A DNA stretch of 64,000 nucleotides. Origin: Roseibium aquae. Lineage in GTDB: Bacteria > Pseudomonadota > Alphaproteobacteria > Rhizobiales > Stappiaceae. The notes beneath the pieces were generated by a model. That model saw nothing but the letters and a program-made list of their open reading frames with translations. It was not told where the DNA came from and made no database searches. The first letter of the stretch is position 1; every line of letters starts with the position of its first letter. The stretch is from the NCBI RefSeq assembly GCF_008711285.1, contig NZ_VXDC01000001.1, forward strand, positions 767,454 to 831,453, in the 5' to 3' direction. The position numbers and the translations under genes are program-made. Shown in pieces: positions 17,351 through 26,837 of the stretch.

Positions 17351-17542
17351 CTTAACTTTTCCCTTTGCTCCCCGATGAACCTTAAGCCTCCCCAGGCTGC
17401 GGGTCCGCTATCGCCAATGCAGGGTGCGTGCCAATTGGCAAACCGCTGGAAATCTTGGGCAAAAGACACGTTGACCGGGTGCGGTCGGCAAAGAATCCCG
17501 GCAGAAGTTAATCAGTTGGAAAGAATTGCCGGGTTAGGCTTG

Positions 17543-17570
17543 TTAACGATTTGGTAACCAATCGTTAACC
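17543..17570 (+). promoter_or_regulatory. CtrA-like binding motif before fliL (and flgF)
   Basis: TTAA (17543), GTAA (17554) and TTAA (17565) are spaced at exact 11-bp steps, i.e. TTAA-N7-type pairs, the known CtrA consensus being TTAA-N7-TTAA. Bases 17555-17570 (TAACCAATCGTTAACC) recur identically before flgB at 28718-28733. The motif ends 53 nt before the fliL start, a position fitting activation. Confidence 0.65.
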
Positions 17571-17623
17571 ATTAAGGCTTTTGATACTAGTCCGCGTGCG
17601 CGCGGCTCGGATCGGGGATCGAC

Positions 17624-18133
17624 ATGGCTGACGAGAATGCCGCTGCTGAAGACGAAGGAGAGGACGCTGCCGAAGCCAAAGGCGGCAAGAAGAAGCTCCT
17701 TCTGTTCGCCGGACTGGGTCTGGTACTGCTCTTGGCCGGCGGGGGTGCCGCCTATTACTTCCTGGTCATGAATCAGCAGGCGCCGGCCAGCGTGGCCGGG
17801 CCGGGCGAGCCTCAGCCGGAAGCGCAGCGGCCGGTGGTTTTCTACGATTTGCCCGAGATGACGGTGAACCTGACGACCGATGGGCGCGCGACCTATCTGA
17901 AGGTCCGGATTGCGCTTGAGGTGGAGAACCGCGCCACGATCGATCAGATCCAGCCGTATCTCCCGCGTATTCTGGATGCGTTCCAGATCTACCTGCGCGA
18001 GTTGCGGCCAGCCGATCTGGAGGGATCCGCCGGTCTGTTCCGGCTCAAGGAGCAACTGCTCAGGCGGATCAATCTTGCGGTTTATCCGGCGCGCGTCGAT
18101 GGCGTCCTGTTCAAGGAAATCCTGGTTCAATGA
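17624..18133 (+). CDS. fliL: FliL, flagellar basal body-associated membrane protein
   Basis: Single-pass inner-membrane protein that surrounds and supports the stator. 169 residues: an acidic, charged cytoplasmic N-terminus, one membrane segment (KLLLFAGLGLVLLLAGGGAA at about 24-45), and a periplasmic stomatin-like domain with VVFYDLPEMTVNLTTDGRAT and YLKVRIALEVENRATIDQIQ. The C-terminus VYPARVDGVLFKEILVQ is typical. The fliM start follows 9 nt later. The promoter carries a CtrA-like site. Confidence 0.95.
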   Translation: MADENAAAEDEGEDAAEAKGGKKKLLLFAGLGLVLLLAGGGAAYYFLVMNQQAPASVAGPGEPQPEAQRPVVFYDLPEMTVNLTTDGRATYLKVRIALEVENRATIDQIQPYLPRILDAFQIYLRELRPADLEGSAGLFRLKEQLLRRINLAVYPARVDGVLFKEILVQ

Positions 18134-18142
18134 TGGTGCAAC

Positions 18143-19375
18143 ATGGCTGACGACGACGACGATCTGTCCGAAGAAGATATGGCCGATGCCTGGGGTGCCG
18201 CGCTCGCAGAACAAGGAGCCGGTGCCAGCGACGACGACGACCTAGCCGCCGCGTGGGGAGCCGCGCTGGAAGAGCAGGGGGCTGGAAGCTCGGACGACAT
18301 GGCCGCGCAGTGGGCCGCCATGATCGACGACAGCGAGCCGGACCTCGAAAACGCAACGCGGGGTGCGGACCGGGTTCTCAACCAGGAAGAAATCGACAAC
18401 CTCCTCGGGTTCAACATCGAGGATACGATCGCCGGCGACCAGAGCGGGATCCGGGCCCTGATCAACTCCGCGATGGTGTCCTACGAGCGTCTTCCGATGC
18501 TCGAGATCGTGTTCGACCGGCTGGTCCGTCTCACCACGACTTCCTTGCGCAATTTCACCTCGGACAACGTGGAAGTGTCGCTGGATTCCATCAGTTCGGT
18601 GCGTTTTGGCGACTATCTGAATTCCATCCCGCTGCCGGCCATTCTCGGGGTCTTCAAGGCAGAAGAATGGGACGGTTTCGGGCTGGTGACGGTTGAGTCC
18701 AGCCTGATCTACTCGATCATCGACGTCCTTCTGGGCGGGGGGCGCGGTCAATCGGCCGTTCGCGTTGAGGGGCGTCCCTACACCACGATTGAAACCAACC
18801 TCGTTCAGCAGATGATCGCCCTGATCCTGCAGGACGCCGAACATGCTTTCGCGCCCCTGTCGTCGGTTCGGTTCAATCTCGAGCGTCTGGAGACCAATCC
18901 GCGTTTCGCGGCGATTTCGCGGCCCGCAAATGCCGCTATTCTTGTCGAGCTTCGTATCGACATGGAAGACCGCGGCGGGTCTGTCGAAATCATGATGCCC
19001 TACGCCACGCTGGAGCCGATCCGCGATCTGCTTCTGCAAATGTTCATGGGTGAGAAGTTCGGCCGGGATCCGATCTGGGAAGGGCATTTGGCGACCGAGA
19101 TCCATGCGGCCCAGATCGAGGTTGATGCCGTTCTTTACGAAACACACCTGCCGCTGGGCCGTGTGCTGGGTCTCGATGTTGGCCAGACACTGGTGTTCGA
19201 TATAGAACCGAGCGACCCGGTTACCATCAAATGCGGCAATGTCACATTGACCGAAGGCACGCTTGGAAAGGTCGAGGACTCGATCGCGATCCGGGTCGGG
19301 CGCAATCTCAGAAAACCAAAAATGACGTTGGCCGCTTTTGAGCGCGCCATGCAGAGCGGAATGGAGCCAACATGA
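18143..19375 (+). CDS. fliM: FliM, flagellar motor switch protein with extended acidic N-terminus
   Basis: C-ring subunit that binds CheY-P and sets the rotation direction. 410 residues. The family core is clear: VSYERLPMLEIVFDRLVRLT, GLVTVESSLIYSIIDVLLGG, VQQMIALILQDAEHAFAPLS and a C-terminal SpoA domain (LPLGRVLGLDVGQTLVFDIE). The usual CheY-binding EIDxLL motif is present as EEIDNLL near residues 82-88. Before it lies an unusual acidic extension with three similar Trp-containing segments (around W17, W38 and W57). Its stop overlaps the start of the DUF6468 gene. Confidence 0.95.
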   Translation: MADDDDDLSEEDMADAWGAALAEQGAGASDDDDLAAAWGAALEEQGAGSSDDMAAQWAAMIDDSEPDLENATRGADRVLNQEEIDNLLGFNIEDTIAGDQSGIRALINSAMVSYERLPMLEIVFDRLVRLTTTSLRNFTSDNVEVSLDSISSVRFGDYLNSIPLPAILGVFKAEEWDGFGLVTVESSLIYSIIDVLLGGGRGQSAVRVEGRPYTTIETNLVQQMIALILQDAEHAFAPLSSVRFNLERLETNPRFAAISRPANAAILVELRIDMEDRGGSVEIMMPYATLEPIRDLLLQMFMGEKFGRDPIWEGHLATEIHAAQIEVDAVLYETHLPLGRVLGLDVGQTLVFDIEPSDPVTIKCGNVTLTEGTLGKVEDSIAIRVGRNLRKPKMTLAAFERAMQSGMEPT

Positions 19376-19917
19376 GTAACTTGCCTCTCGGACTGATTAT
19401 CGAGCTCCTGGTTGCCGTTTTGCTCCTTGTTACGATTGGCTACTGCTGGATCTTGAACCGCCGCCTGCAACGCCTGCGGGCTGACGAACAAGTTCTCAGA
19501 GCAACGATTTCCGAGCTCATGACGGCTACGGAAATCGCGGAACGCGCGATTCTCGGTCTGAAGCAAACGGCTTCAAATGCCGACAAGACGCTGGGGAGCC
19601 GTCTTCTGGAGGCGGAAAAAATGTCCCAGGCACTGGCCGAACAGGTGACCGAGGGAGAGAAAATCTTTACCCGTATCTCCCAGATTGCAGATGCGACCCG
19701 CAATGCGGGGGCGCCAAGGGGCGAGCCGAGGCTGGATCCAGCGCAGCGCCGGATGGAGCCGGCGCAAGCTCCCGCGCAACCCCACGGTTACGGCGTTGCC
19801 CCGGCGGAACCGCGCCCGCGCAGCGGCGGGCGGGCCGATGACATCCGAACGGCGGCGGCGGAAGCCACTGCGCGTCTGGAACGGTTCCGCAACAGACCCG
19901 GAGGTGCGGCTGCATGA
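19372..19917 (+). CDS. DUF6468-like membrane protein of the flagellar operon
   Basis: 181 residues with one N-terminal membrane segment (LGLIIELLVAVLLLVTIGYC), a coiled-coil helix (LNRRLQRLRADEQVLRATIS to about residue 105) and a Pro/Arg-rich tail. Proteins of this form sit between fliM and motE in many alphaproteobacteria and are annotated as DUF6468 (recalled). The coding region overlaps both neighbours by 4 nt (ATGA), so it is coupled to fliM and motE and probably acts in the switch or stator. No specific function is known to me. Confidence 0.75.
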   Translation: MSNLPLGLIIELLVAVLLLVTIGYCWILNRRLQRLRADEQVLRATISELMTATEIAERAILGLKQTASNADKTLGSRLLEAEKMSQALAEQVTEGEKIFTRISQIADATRNAGAPRGEPRLDPAQRRMEPAQAPAQPHGYGVAPAEPRPRSGGRADDIRTAAAEATARLERFRNRPGGAAA

Positions 19918-20612
19918 ATGTTCGACTGCTTCCCTTATTGGTGATTTCGGCCACGGCGCTGTTGGTTCTGAAATTGCTCGGCCTGACGTTCGGAACGGAA
20001 ACGGCGGTCTTGCAGATACGGGAGGCGGTCGCCCAGGAAGCGGGACAGGCCGTGCCTGAAGATGGTGCGGGGGGCGATCCGGCGGCCGCAGGCGAAGCTG
20101 CGGATGCTCAGGCCGATCCGGCGCCGCCGCCCGTGCCTGAATCTCTCGAAATCGGTGGATCGGCTGCAGAGCGGGCCGTTCTTGAAAGTCTTGGGGAGCG
20201 GCGGCGCAATCTGGAGCAACAGGAAGGTCAGCTCGATCTTCGGGAACGGCTGCTGCAAGCGACAGAGGAGCGGATCCAGAAGCGGGTCGACGAACTTAAG
20301 GCGCTGGAACAGCGGATCGAAGCGGCGGTTGAGGAAAAACGCGTCCAGGAAGAAAACGAAATCGCGGGGCTTGTGCAGATGTATGAAAACATGAAGCCCA
20401 AGGACGCGGCTCGTATTTTCAACAGTCTGGATCTCGATGTCCTTTTGAAGATCGTGCGTCAGATGAAGCCCCGGAAGATGGCCGATATCCTTGGGCGGAT
20501 GTCGCCGGAAGCGGCCGAGCGTTTGACCGTCGCCATCGCGAGCAGCAACAACCAGCCTGCACGGGCCGATGCACCAGCCGCGCAGGACTTGCCGAAAATT
20601 CAGGCTAATTGA
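19914..20612 (+). CDS. motE: MotE-family flagellar motility protein
   Basis: 232 residues: N-terminal signal/membrane segment (LLPLLVISATALLVLKLLGL), an Ala/Pro-rich linker, a coiled coil (ERRRNLEQQEGQLDLRERLL onward) and a C-terminal MgtE_N-like helical domain (LVQMYENMKPKDAARIFNSL, DLDVLLKIVRQMKPRKMADI). This matches MotE, described in rhizobia as a periplasmic chaperone for the stator component MotC. It overlaps the preceding gene by 4 nt and precedes the giant TPR protein by 153 nt. Confidence 0.85.
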   Translation: MNVRLLPLLVISATALLVLKLLGLTFGTETAVLQIREAVAQEAGQAVPEDGAGGDPAAAGEAADAQADPAPPPVPESLEIGGSAAERAVLESLGERRRNLEQQEGQLDLRERLLQATEERIQKRVDELKALEQRIEAAVEEKRVQEENEIAGLVQMYENMKPKDAARIFNSLDLDVLLKIVRQMKPRKMADILGRMSPEAAERLTVAIASSNNQPARADAPAAQDLPKIQAN

Positions 20613-20765
20613 GAGATACCCTCGACTTTACACGATTGATGTAAGGGCGCGTTAAGTCACAAGCCCCAAGATGGTGAACGGAGCAATCCGGGGACAAACA
20701 AGGTGTCGGACAGGACAAAATTCCGTATGGACTGCGGGCAATCCGCTTGCCGCGGGGTGCAGGTG

Positions 20766-23700
20766 ATGCGCCGCTGCGAGGTCCTGGTATTGTCCGTGGT
20801 CCTTGCCATCCTCACGCTCTGGACCTTCTCCAGCATTCCGGCCCGGGCTCAGTCTCTCGAACCTGTCAACCTCGAAGCGATGCCGCAGCAAGGTTATGGC
20901 CGGATCATCCTGACCTTCCAGGATCGAACGCTGCTGCCGACCTATGACGCGGTGATCACCGGCGGTGTTCTGAGAATTTCCTTTCAGGATCCGATCGATG
21001 TCCAGGTGGAGGACGTGCCGCTTGCCCTTGAGGATTACATCACGATTGCCCGCCGCGACCCGGACGGAAGCGCGATCCGTTTCGCCCTGAAAGGGCAGTT
21101 CCAGATCAATACCCTTGAGGCCGGGGAAAAGCTGTTTGTCGATATCCTGCCACTGAACTGGCAGGGCCTCCCGCCGGGGCTTCCCGACGATGTCGTTCAG
21201 GAACTTGCCAAGCGCGCGGAAGAGGCCATGCGCCGTGTGCGGGCTCTTGAGCAAGCCAGACTGAAAGCGAAGGAGGGGCCGGAGGTCACCCTGCGGATCG
21301 GGGAACATCCGACCTTCACACGTCTCGTTTTCGATTGGTCGATCCGGTTCGACACCGCGTTCGTGCGTGAAAACGACATCATCCGTGTGACCTTCAACCA
21401 TCCGGCTCAGCTCGATGTGTCGAAGCTTCGCGCCCACCTGCCGAAGGGTGTTGTCGACGCAACGTCTTTTCTCGACAAGGGCAAGCTGAAGTTCCTCATG
21501 CGGATCGATCCGGAGGTGGACATCCGCGCCTTCCGGGAAGACCAGACCTATGTGATTGACATCACGCCGCCGCGCGAGACGCCGATCGACCCGGCCAACG
21601 CGCTCATCAATTCCGAGCTGTCGGCCGGCTCCGGCGAGAACAGGACCGACATGATCAATGCGCCCGGCGTCCGCCAGGGTGGCGGCGAAGCCGGGGAGGA
21701 GGCAAGTCCTCCGCGTGCGAACGATCAATCCTCCGCCGTGGCGCAAGAGGCCGGTCAAGTCGCCTCGATGGCCCCGGTTCCGGGATCAGACCCGGCCGGG
21801 ACAGCCGGTCAAGTGGCGGCCGGAACAAGCGTCGGGCAGGAAGAAACCCCGGTCTCCCCCTCGGCGCCGGGCGTTGACCCGGGGCAAGATACTCAAGCGG
21901 CGGCGCGTCCCGATGTCCCGGCGCAGTCCGGGGGCGTGTCCGCCAATTCGGCCGACATCCGTCCGGTTGCTGCTGGTCCGGGCGACGCAGGATTTGGCCA
22001 GGCGCGCGCCGCAGAGATGGACGGAAACGTCGACGGGATGCCGGAAACGGAACCGGTGGACCCGCGGACGACCGCCGCGATCCCGGAACCGGCGCGCCGC
22101 GGCGTCGACTTGGCGCAAGCTCCACAAAGGGCCATGCCGCTTGTCGATCAGCCGCCGGCCAACGCGCCGGTCATCACGCCGCCGCCAAGGCCTGCAGCGC
22201 CATCCTCGTCTGACGATATCCCCGTACCGGCCGCGATGCCGGTCGAACCGCTTTTACAGGCACCCGCACCGCAACCTGCCGCCGGCCAGGGCAACGAGAT
22301 TCCGCCGGCCCTCGTTCTGCCGCCGCGAGACGATTCCGGAGAGGCGTGGCGCGCGCGCGGCGGAGCGAATGAGCCGCTGGATGTTCCCTCGCCGGAGCAA
22401 CCTCCCCAGAATTTCGCGGATGATGTCCGCAATTTCGTGGCCGCCGAGGCGCGGCGCATAGGTCAAACCGTGCGCATCGTCTTTCCCTTTTCCGAGCCGG
22501 TCTCGAGCGCGATTTTCCGCCGCAACGATAGCATATGGATGGTGTTCGACACCGATGCGACCATCGATACGCGTGGCATGGTTTCGGCGTTGGCGGATAC
22601 GGCAGACACGATCGACGCTCAGCAGTTCGCGGACTACCAAATCCTCCGGATTGATCTGAATGATCCGGTTCTGGCAACGGTCGGGCTCGATGGCAACGCC
22701 TGGTCGCTGGTGATCGGCGACATGATCATCGAACCGTCGATCCCGCTCCGGCTTGAGCGGAATGTGCGGTCCGATGGCGGCTCGATCCTGCGTGTCCTTT
22801 ACAAGGATCCGCAGAAGATCCGTGAAATCGAAGATCCTTTCATCGGCGACACGATCTCGCTCGTCACGGGCTTCGGCCCCCCGCGCGGATTGCTCAAGGC
22901 CCAGAGTTTCGTTGATCTCGACGCCTTGTCTTCCGCGCAGGGCGTGGCTGTCGCCCCCAAGTCGGACGGCGTCCAGGTGAAAATCCTCGGCGACGACGTC
23001 ATCGTTGAAAAAGATGGCGGGCTCGCTGTCTCCAACCGGCATCTGCGCGGTGGAACAGGCGTCTTCAACACTTTGTCCAGTGCGAACGACACAAGCTATG
23101 TCGAGTTCGTGTCGCTATCGACGGAAGGTCCTGAAACCTATCGCGGACGGTTGACGGAGTTGCAGGACCGGCTCAGCCGCACGCCGGAAGGGCGTCGCAA
23201 GGATCCACTCATGGATCTGTCCCGCTTCTATTTGGCGCACCAGTTCGCACCCGAAGCGCTCGGCCTCATGAAACTGGCTCTCGAGGAAGATCCGGCCTTG
23301 GCCGAGGACGGCTCGTTCAATCTCATGATGGGAGCCGCGCAGGCGATGGCGGGCCGGCCCCATGAGGCCTATCCCTATCTGAACCGGCCGGACCTGAAAA
23401 ACAGTCCGGATGCCGCGGTTTGGCAAACCATCGTGGATGTCGCGCTCGGAAACTGGACGCAGGCCCGCATTGCCATGCCCCGCGGCAGGGCCGTCGCCGG
23501 CAACTATCCGCCCTCCATCCGTGCCGATTTCAATCTGGCCGCCGCGCAGGCAATGGTCGAATCCAACGACTTTGGGCGCGCCAACAGTATTCTTGCCGAA
23601 ATCGAACCGGCCGAGGTCTCGGCGGCGCAGGCAGCCCGCTACGACATCCTGCGCGGACGCGTGGCCGATGCCTCCGGCCGGTCGCAGGAGGCGCTCACCG

Positions 23701-24836
23701 TTTTCGATCTGGTGGCGAAATCGGATGACCGCCCGCGCGCGGCCGAGGCCGAATACCGGGCCTTGCGCATCCGCTATCGGGACGGCGAGCTGACCGCGGA
23801 TGAAACCATCGATCAATTGGCCGGCCTGTCGATGTCGTGGCGCGGCGATGAAATCGAGCTGCGGACCTTGCGGTTTCTGGCCCAGCTTTATGCGGAACGC
23901 GGGCGCTACCGTGAAGCTTTCGAGGCTTTGAAATCCGCTGTCCAGGCTAATCCGGATTCCGACACCACACGGCTTCTGCAAGAGGAAATGAACGCCTTGT
24001 TCGTGGCTCTTTTCCTCGACGGGCAAGCTGATGAAATGCCACCGGTTCGCGCCTTGGCCCTTTATTATGATTTCCGTGAGATGACCCCGATTGGCCGGGA
24101 AGGGGACGAGATGGTCCGCCTCTTGGCCAAGCGTCTGGTCGAGGTCGACCTGCTGGACCAGGCCACCGAACTCTTGAGACACCAGGTGGACAACCGGCTC
24201 AAGGGCGCGGCCCGTGCCCAGATCGCGGCCGATCTCGCGGCGATCTACCTGATTGACCGCAAACCTGACGAGGCCCTGCGTGTTCTCAACCGCACCCGCC
24301 AGGCCCAGTTGCCGTCCACGCTCGAACGCCAGCGCAACATTGTCGAGGCCCGCGCGATGACGGCGAGTGGCCGGCCGGATCTTGCGCTTGAACTTGTCCG
24401 CAACATGCGCGGCGCGGATGTCGACCGGTTGCGGGCCGACACCTTCTGGGCGGCGCAGAGTTGGCGGGAGGCCGGCGAGCAGTTGGAGGCCATGCATGGC
24501 TCTCGCTGGTCGGACAACATTCCCCTGGACGATCTGGAACGGCAGGACATCCTACGCGCGGGCATCGCCTATTCCCTGGCCGGAGATCAGCTCAGCCTTA
24601 ATCGCCTGCAGACAAAATACATGCCCAAGATGGCAAACAGCTCCGAAGCACTGGCGTTTGAGGTCGTGACCCGCCCGATCGAAGCACAGGGCGTTGAATT
24701 CCTCGAGGTTGCAAACCGTCTCGCTGACACCGATTCTCTCGAAACCTTCATGGAAGAGTATCGCCGCCAATACATGAACCCGAGCCAGCCGGCCGCCGAT
24801 CAGGCCGCGGCTCAACCCGAGCAGGGACGCGGCTAG
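20766..24836 (+). CDS. Giant periplasmic TPR protein of the flagellar cluster
   Basis: About 1356 residues. The start is placed at ATG 20766, where a clear signal peptide begins (MRRCEVLVLSVVLAILTLW, then SSIPARAQ); a GTG at 20703 is possible but gives a poorer export signal. Layout, counted from 20766: two AMIN-like beta regions (about 30-135 and 165-275, with FTRLVFDWSIRFDTAFV), a Pro/Ala-rich linker (about 275-545), a third beta region (about 550-760, TVRIVFPFSEPVSSAIFRRN), then TPR-like helical repeats to the end (LDQATELLRHQVDN, KPDEALRVLNRTRQ). Similar large TPR proteins sit in alphaproteobacterial flagellar clusters. Location beside motE suggests a role in the periplasmic part of the motor; this is inference. 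Confidence 0.8.
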   Translation: MRRCEVLVLSVVLAILTLWTFSSIPARAQSLEPVNLEAMPQQGYGRIILTFQDRTLLPTYDAVITGGVLRISFQDPIDVQVEDVPLALEDYITIARRDPDGSAIRFALKGQFQINTLEAGEKLFVDILPLNWQGLPPGLPDDVVQELAKRAEEAMRRVRALEQARLKAKEGPEVTLRIGEHPTFTRLVFDWSIRFDTAFVRENDIIRVTFNHPAQLDVSKLRAHLPKGVVDATSFLDKGKLKFLMRIDPEVDIRAFREDQTYVIDITPPRETPIDPANALINSELSAGSGENRTDMINAPGVRQGGGEAGEEASPPRANDQSSAVAQEAGQVASMAPVPGSDPAGTAGQVAAGTSVGQEETPVSPSAPGVDPGQDTQAAARPDVPAQSGGVSANSADIRPVAAGPGDAGFGQARAAEMDGNVDGMPETEPVDPRTTAAIPEPARRGVDLAQAPQRAMPLVDQPPANAPVITPPPRPAAPSSSDDIPVPAAMPVEPLLQAPAPQPAAGQGNEIPPALVLPPRDDSGEAWRARGGANEPLDVPSPEQPPQNFADDVRNFVAAEARRIGQTVRIVFPFSEPVSSAIFRRNDSIWMVFDTDATIDTRGMVSALADTADTIDAQQFADYQILRIDLNDPVLATVGLDGNAWSLVIGDMIIEPSIPLRLERNVRSDGGSILRVLYKDPQKIREIEDPFIGDTISLVTGFGPPRGLLKAQSFVDLDALSSAQGVAVAPKSDGVQVKILGDDVIVEKDGGLAVSNRHLRGGTGVFNTLSSANDTSYVEFVSLSTEGPETYRGRLTELQDRLSRTPEGRRKDPLMDLSRFYLAHQFAPEALGLMKLALEEDPALAEDGSFNLMMGAAQAMAGRPHEAYPYLNRPDLKNSPDAAVWQTIVDVALGNWTQARIAMPRGRAVAGNYPPSIRADFNLAAAQAMVESNDFGRANSILAEIEPAEVSAAQAARYDILRGRVADASGRSQEALTVFDLVAKSDDRPRAAEAEYRALRIRYRDGELTADETIDQLAGLSMSWRGDEIELRTLRFLAQLYAERGRYREAFEALKSAVQANPDSDTTRLLQEEMNALFVALFLDGQADEMPPVRALALYYDFREMTPIGREGDEMVRLLAKRLVEVDLLDQATELLRHQVDNRLKGAARAQIAADLAAIYLIDRKPDEALRVLNRTRQAQLPSTLERQRNIVEARAMTASGRPDLALELVRNMRGADVDRLRADTFWAAQSWREAGEQLEAMHGSRWSDNIPLDDLERQDILRAGIAYSLAGDQLSLNRLQTKYMPKMANSSEALAFEVVTRPIEAQGVEFLEVANRLADTDSLETFMEEYRRQYMNPSQPAADQAAAQPEQGRG

Positions 24837-24899
24837 GATATGGAGCGTTTGACGCGCGCCTGATGGGGCATCGCCCGCTCAACCAGGTCTCGCCCGGTG

Positions 24900-25949
24900 T
24901 CAGAGATAGACGATCTGCCGTTTCGGCAGTTCAGAGCGGTATCTGTGCACAAGGCTTACGATGGATCGGGCGCTTCGGTGGTGGCCTGCCCAGCTTGCTT
25001 CCAGAAAAGCGCGATAGGTTCTCGCACTCACGCCGCTGTCCCGCATCAGTTTTATCACCGTCCCGTCCGCATTGGAGCTGAGCGTTCTTTCGACGGTCGC
25101 CGCGGGCAGGGCGAGCTGGCGTCCCATGAGCCAGCTTGCGGCCTCCCGCCTGCCCTGTCTGATCAGTGTCTGGAGCAAGCTGTCGAACAACAAATCGCCA
25201 TTGGCCACTTCGATCGATGCCTCGTGGCGGGACAGGCGAACGCCTTCATGATCAATCGTGTCTTCCGGGCCGGTACCGGCACATTGCTCGGCCAACTGCT
25301 CGAGCGATCCTTGTTCGAGCGCATGGCCCAGCCGGGCCGGAAAAAGGGGGCAGCCGACTTCGAGAAGTTTTTTCAAGGCGGCCCGATATGGCGCGTCGAG
25401 GAGCGCACGTGCGGCCACGCCTGACAACACATGCCGGTTGGAGCCGGCATGGATCAGCAGGGCAATAACAGCTCCATTTGAAAAACGGGCGAATGGATTG
25501 GCCAGCAGGAGCAGGATCGTTTCCTGGCAGCTCCTGGCGATCAGCGCGTCACAAACCTTGGCTGAAAGCGCGGTTCTACGAGCGATGGCATTCCGGTGGG
25601 CGTCGCTGGCAAACCGTGCCGCATTGAGCAGCGCAGCATCGGTGACCACGGGAGAGTGTTGCAGGACCGGTTCGCTCTGTTCGAACTCCTCCAGCGTCAG
25701 GCGGTCGGCGAGCTCGCTGGTTATGTGGCTGGTCTTTGCGAGGCGAACGACCAGTTCGAACCGTGTCGCCTTGTCCAGGTCATCGAGGACTAACAACACA
25801 ATCCTGGAAAAAAGCTCGCGCTCCAGCGGACTTGGGCCGGCATTCCGGTCCTTGGCGAACTCGGTCACGAGTTCGCGGACCAAACGTGAAGTGGCCGTCT
25901 TGTCGCGCAAGCGCGCCAGGGATTCCAGCCGGTGTCTCAGCGTGCTCAC
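24900..25949 (-). CDS. DUF2336 domain protein
   Basis: 349 residues, helical, no signal peptide. HEAT-like helices run from LESLARLRDKTATSRLVREL through LFSRIVLLVLDDLDKATRFE to LTLEEFEQSEPVLQHSPVVT and onward, the pattern of the DUF2336 family found widely in alphaproteobacteria. Function is not established. Convergent with the TPR gene (63 nt gap) and lying before fliP on the same strand, but 123 nt away, so it may be a separate unit. No catalytic motif is visible. Confidence 0.75.
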   Translation of the reverse strand: MSTLRHRLESLARLRDKTATSRLVRELVTEFAKDRNAGPSPLERELFSRIVLLVLDDLDKATRFELVVRLAKTSHITSELADRLTLEEFEQSEPVLQHSPVVTDAALLNAARFASDAHRNAIARRTALSAKVCDALIARSCQETILLLLANPFARFSNGAVIALLIHAGSNRHVLSGVAARALLDAPYRAALKKLLEVGCPLFPARLGHALEQGSLEQLAEQCAGTGPEDTIDHEGVRLSRHEASIEVANGDLLFDSLLQTLIRQGRREAASWLMGRQLALPAATVERTLSSNADGTVIKLMRDSGVSARTYRAFLEASWAGHHRSARSIVSLVHRYRSELPKRQIVYL

Positions 25950-26072
25950 AGGTCCCCATCCCCCAACAGGAAAAGCTATCGAAACAGGACCATATTACTT
26001 CTAGCGCTGTTAATTTTTCCTATAGGTTGCGAAAAATCCCATGTGCACGCCGTTGCTTGACCCTTGGTCCGC

Positions 26073-26837
26073 TCATCCGCCGCCGAAACTCTGGACAAGC
26101 GAGCCCGCGACCAGATTCCAGCCATCCACGAGGACAAAGAAAATGAGCTTGAATGGCAAAGAGATGACGACCGGGGGGAGCATCATCATCCCCATGGACA
26201 TCAGAACCGATGCGATCACCAGGTCGATGATGAGAAAGGGCAGATACAGCAGGAAGCCGATCTCGAACGCCCGCCTCAACTCACTGATCATGAAGGCCGG
26301 AACCAATGTGCTGAGGGCAAGATCTTCCGGTGTCTGCGGTGCTTCCTGACCGGAAAGTTCCTGAAACAGCATCAAGTCCTTTTCGCGCACCTGGGACAGC
26401 ATGAAATCCCGGAACGGATCCACGGCCCGCTCGAAGGCTTGATCGAATTCGATCGTGCCCTCCATCAAAGGCTGAACACCCTCGTCATACGCGATCTGGA
26501 AGGTCGGTGCCATGATGAAGGCGGTCAGGAACAACGCGAGGCTGATCATCACCATGTTGGGCGGGGCCGTCTGCAACCCGATGGCGGACCGCAGAAGGGA
26601 CAGGACGACCACGATCCTTGTGAAGCTTGTCACCATGATCAGGATCGATGGTGCGAGCGACAGAACCGTGATCAGGGCGACGAGCTGAACGGCGCGTTCG
26701 GTCAGCGTTGCGTCGTCGGCAAAGCCGAGTGTGATTTCCTGGGCCCAACCAGCTCCGGAAAACAGAAGGCTGAGGCCTGCGGTCAGTCCGGCCAGAAGCA
26801 GGAGACGGGCCGGCTTGCGGGAGACATGTTTGATCAT
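26073..26837 (-). CDS. fliP: FliP, flagellar export gate protein
   Basis: Core subunit of the type III export gate in the inner membrane. 254 residues, with cleavable signal ([22 protein letters not shown]) and the family signatures [60 protein letters not shown] and the C-terminal [20 protein letters not shown]. It overlaps fliO by 4 nt (ATGA). fliP-fliO is transcribed away from flgB. Confidence 0.97.
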   Translation of the reverse strand: MIKHVSRKPARLLLLAGLTAGLSLLFSGAGWAQEITLGFADDATLTERAVQLVALITVLSLAPSILIMVTSFTRIVVVLSLLRSAIGLQTAPPNMVMISLALFLTAFIMAPTFQIAYDEGVQPLMEGTIEFDQAFERAVDPFRDFMLSQVREKDLMLFQELSGQEAPQTPEDLALSTLVPAFMISELRRAFEIGFLLYLPFLIIDLVIASVLMSMGMMMLPPVVISLPFKLIFFVLVDGWNLVAGSLVQSFGGG

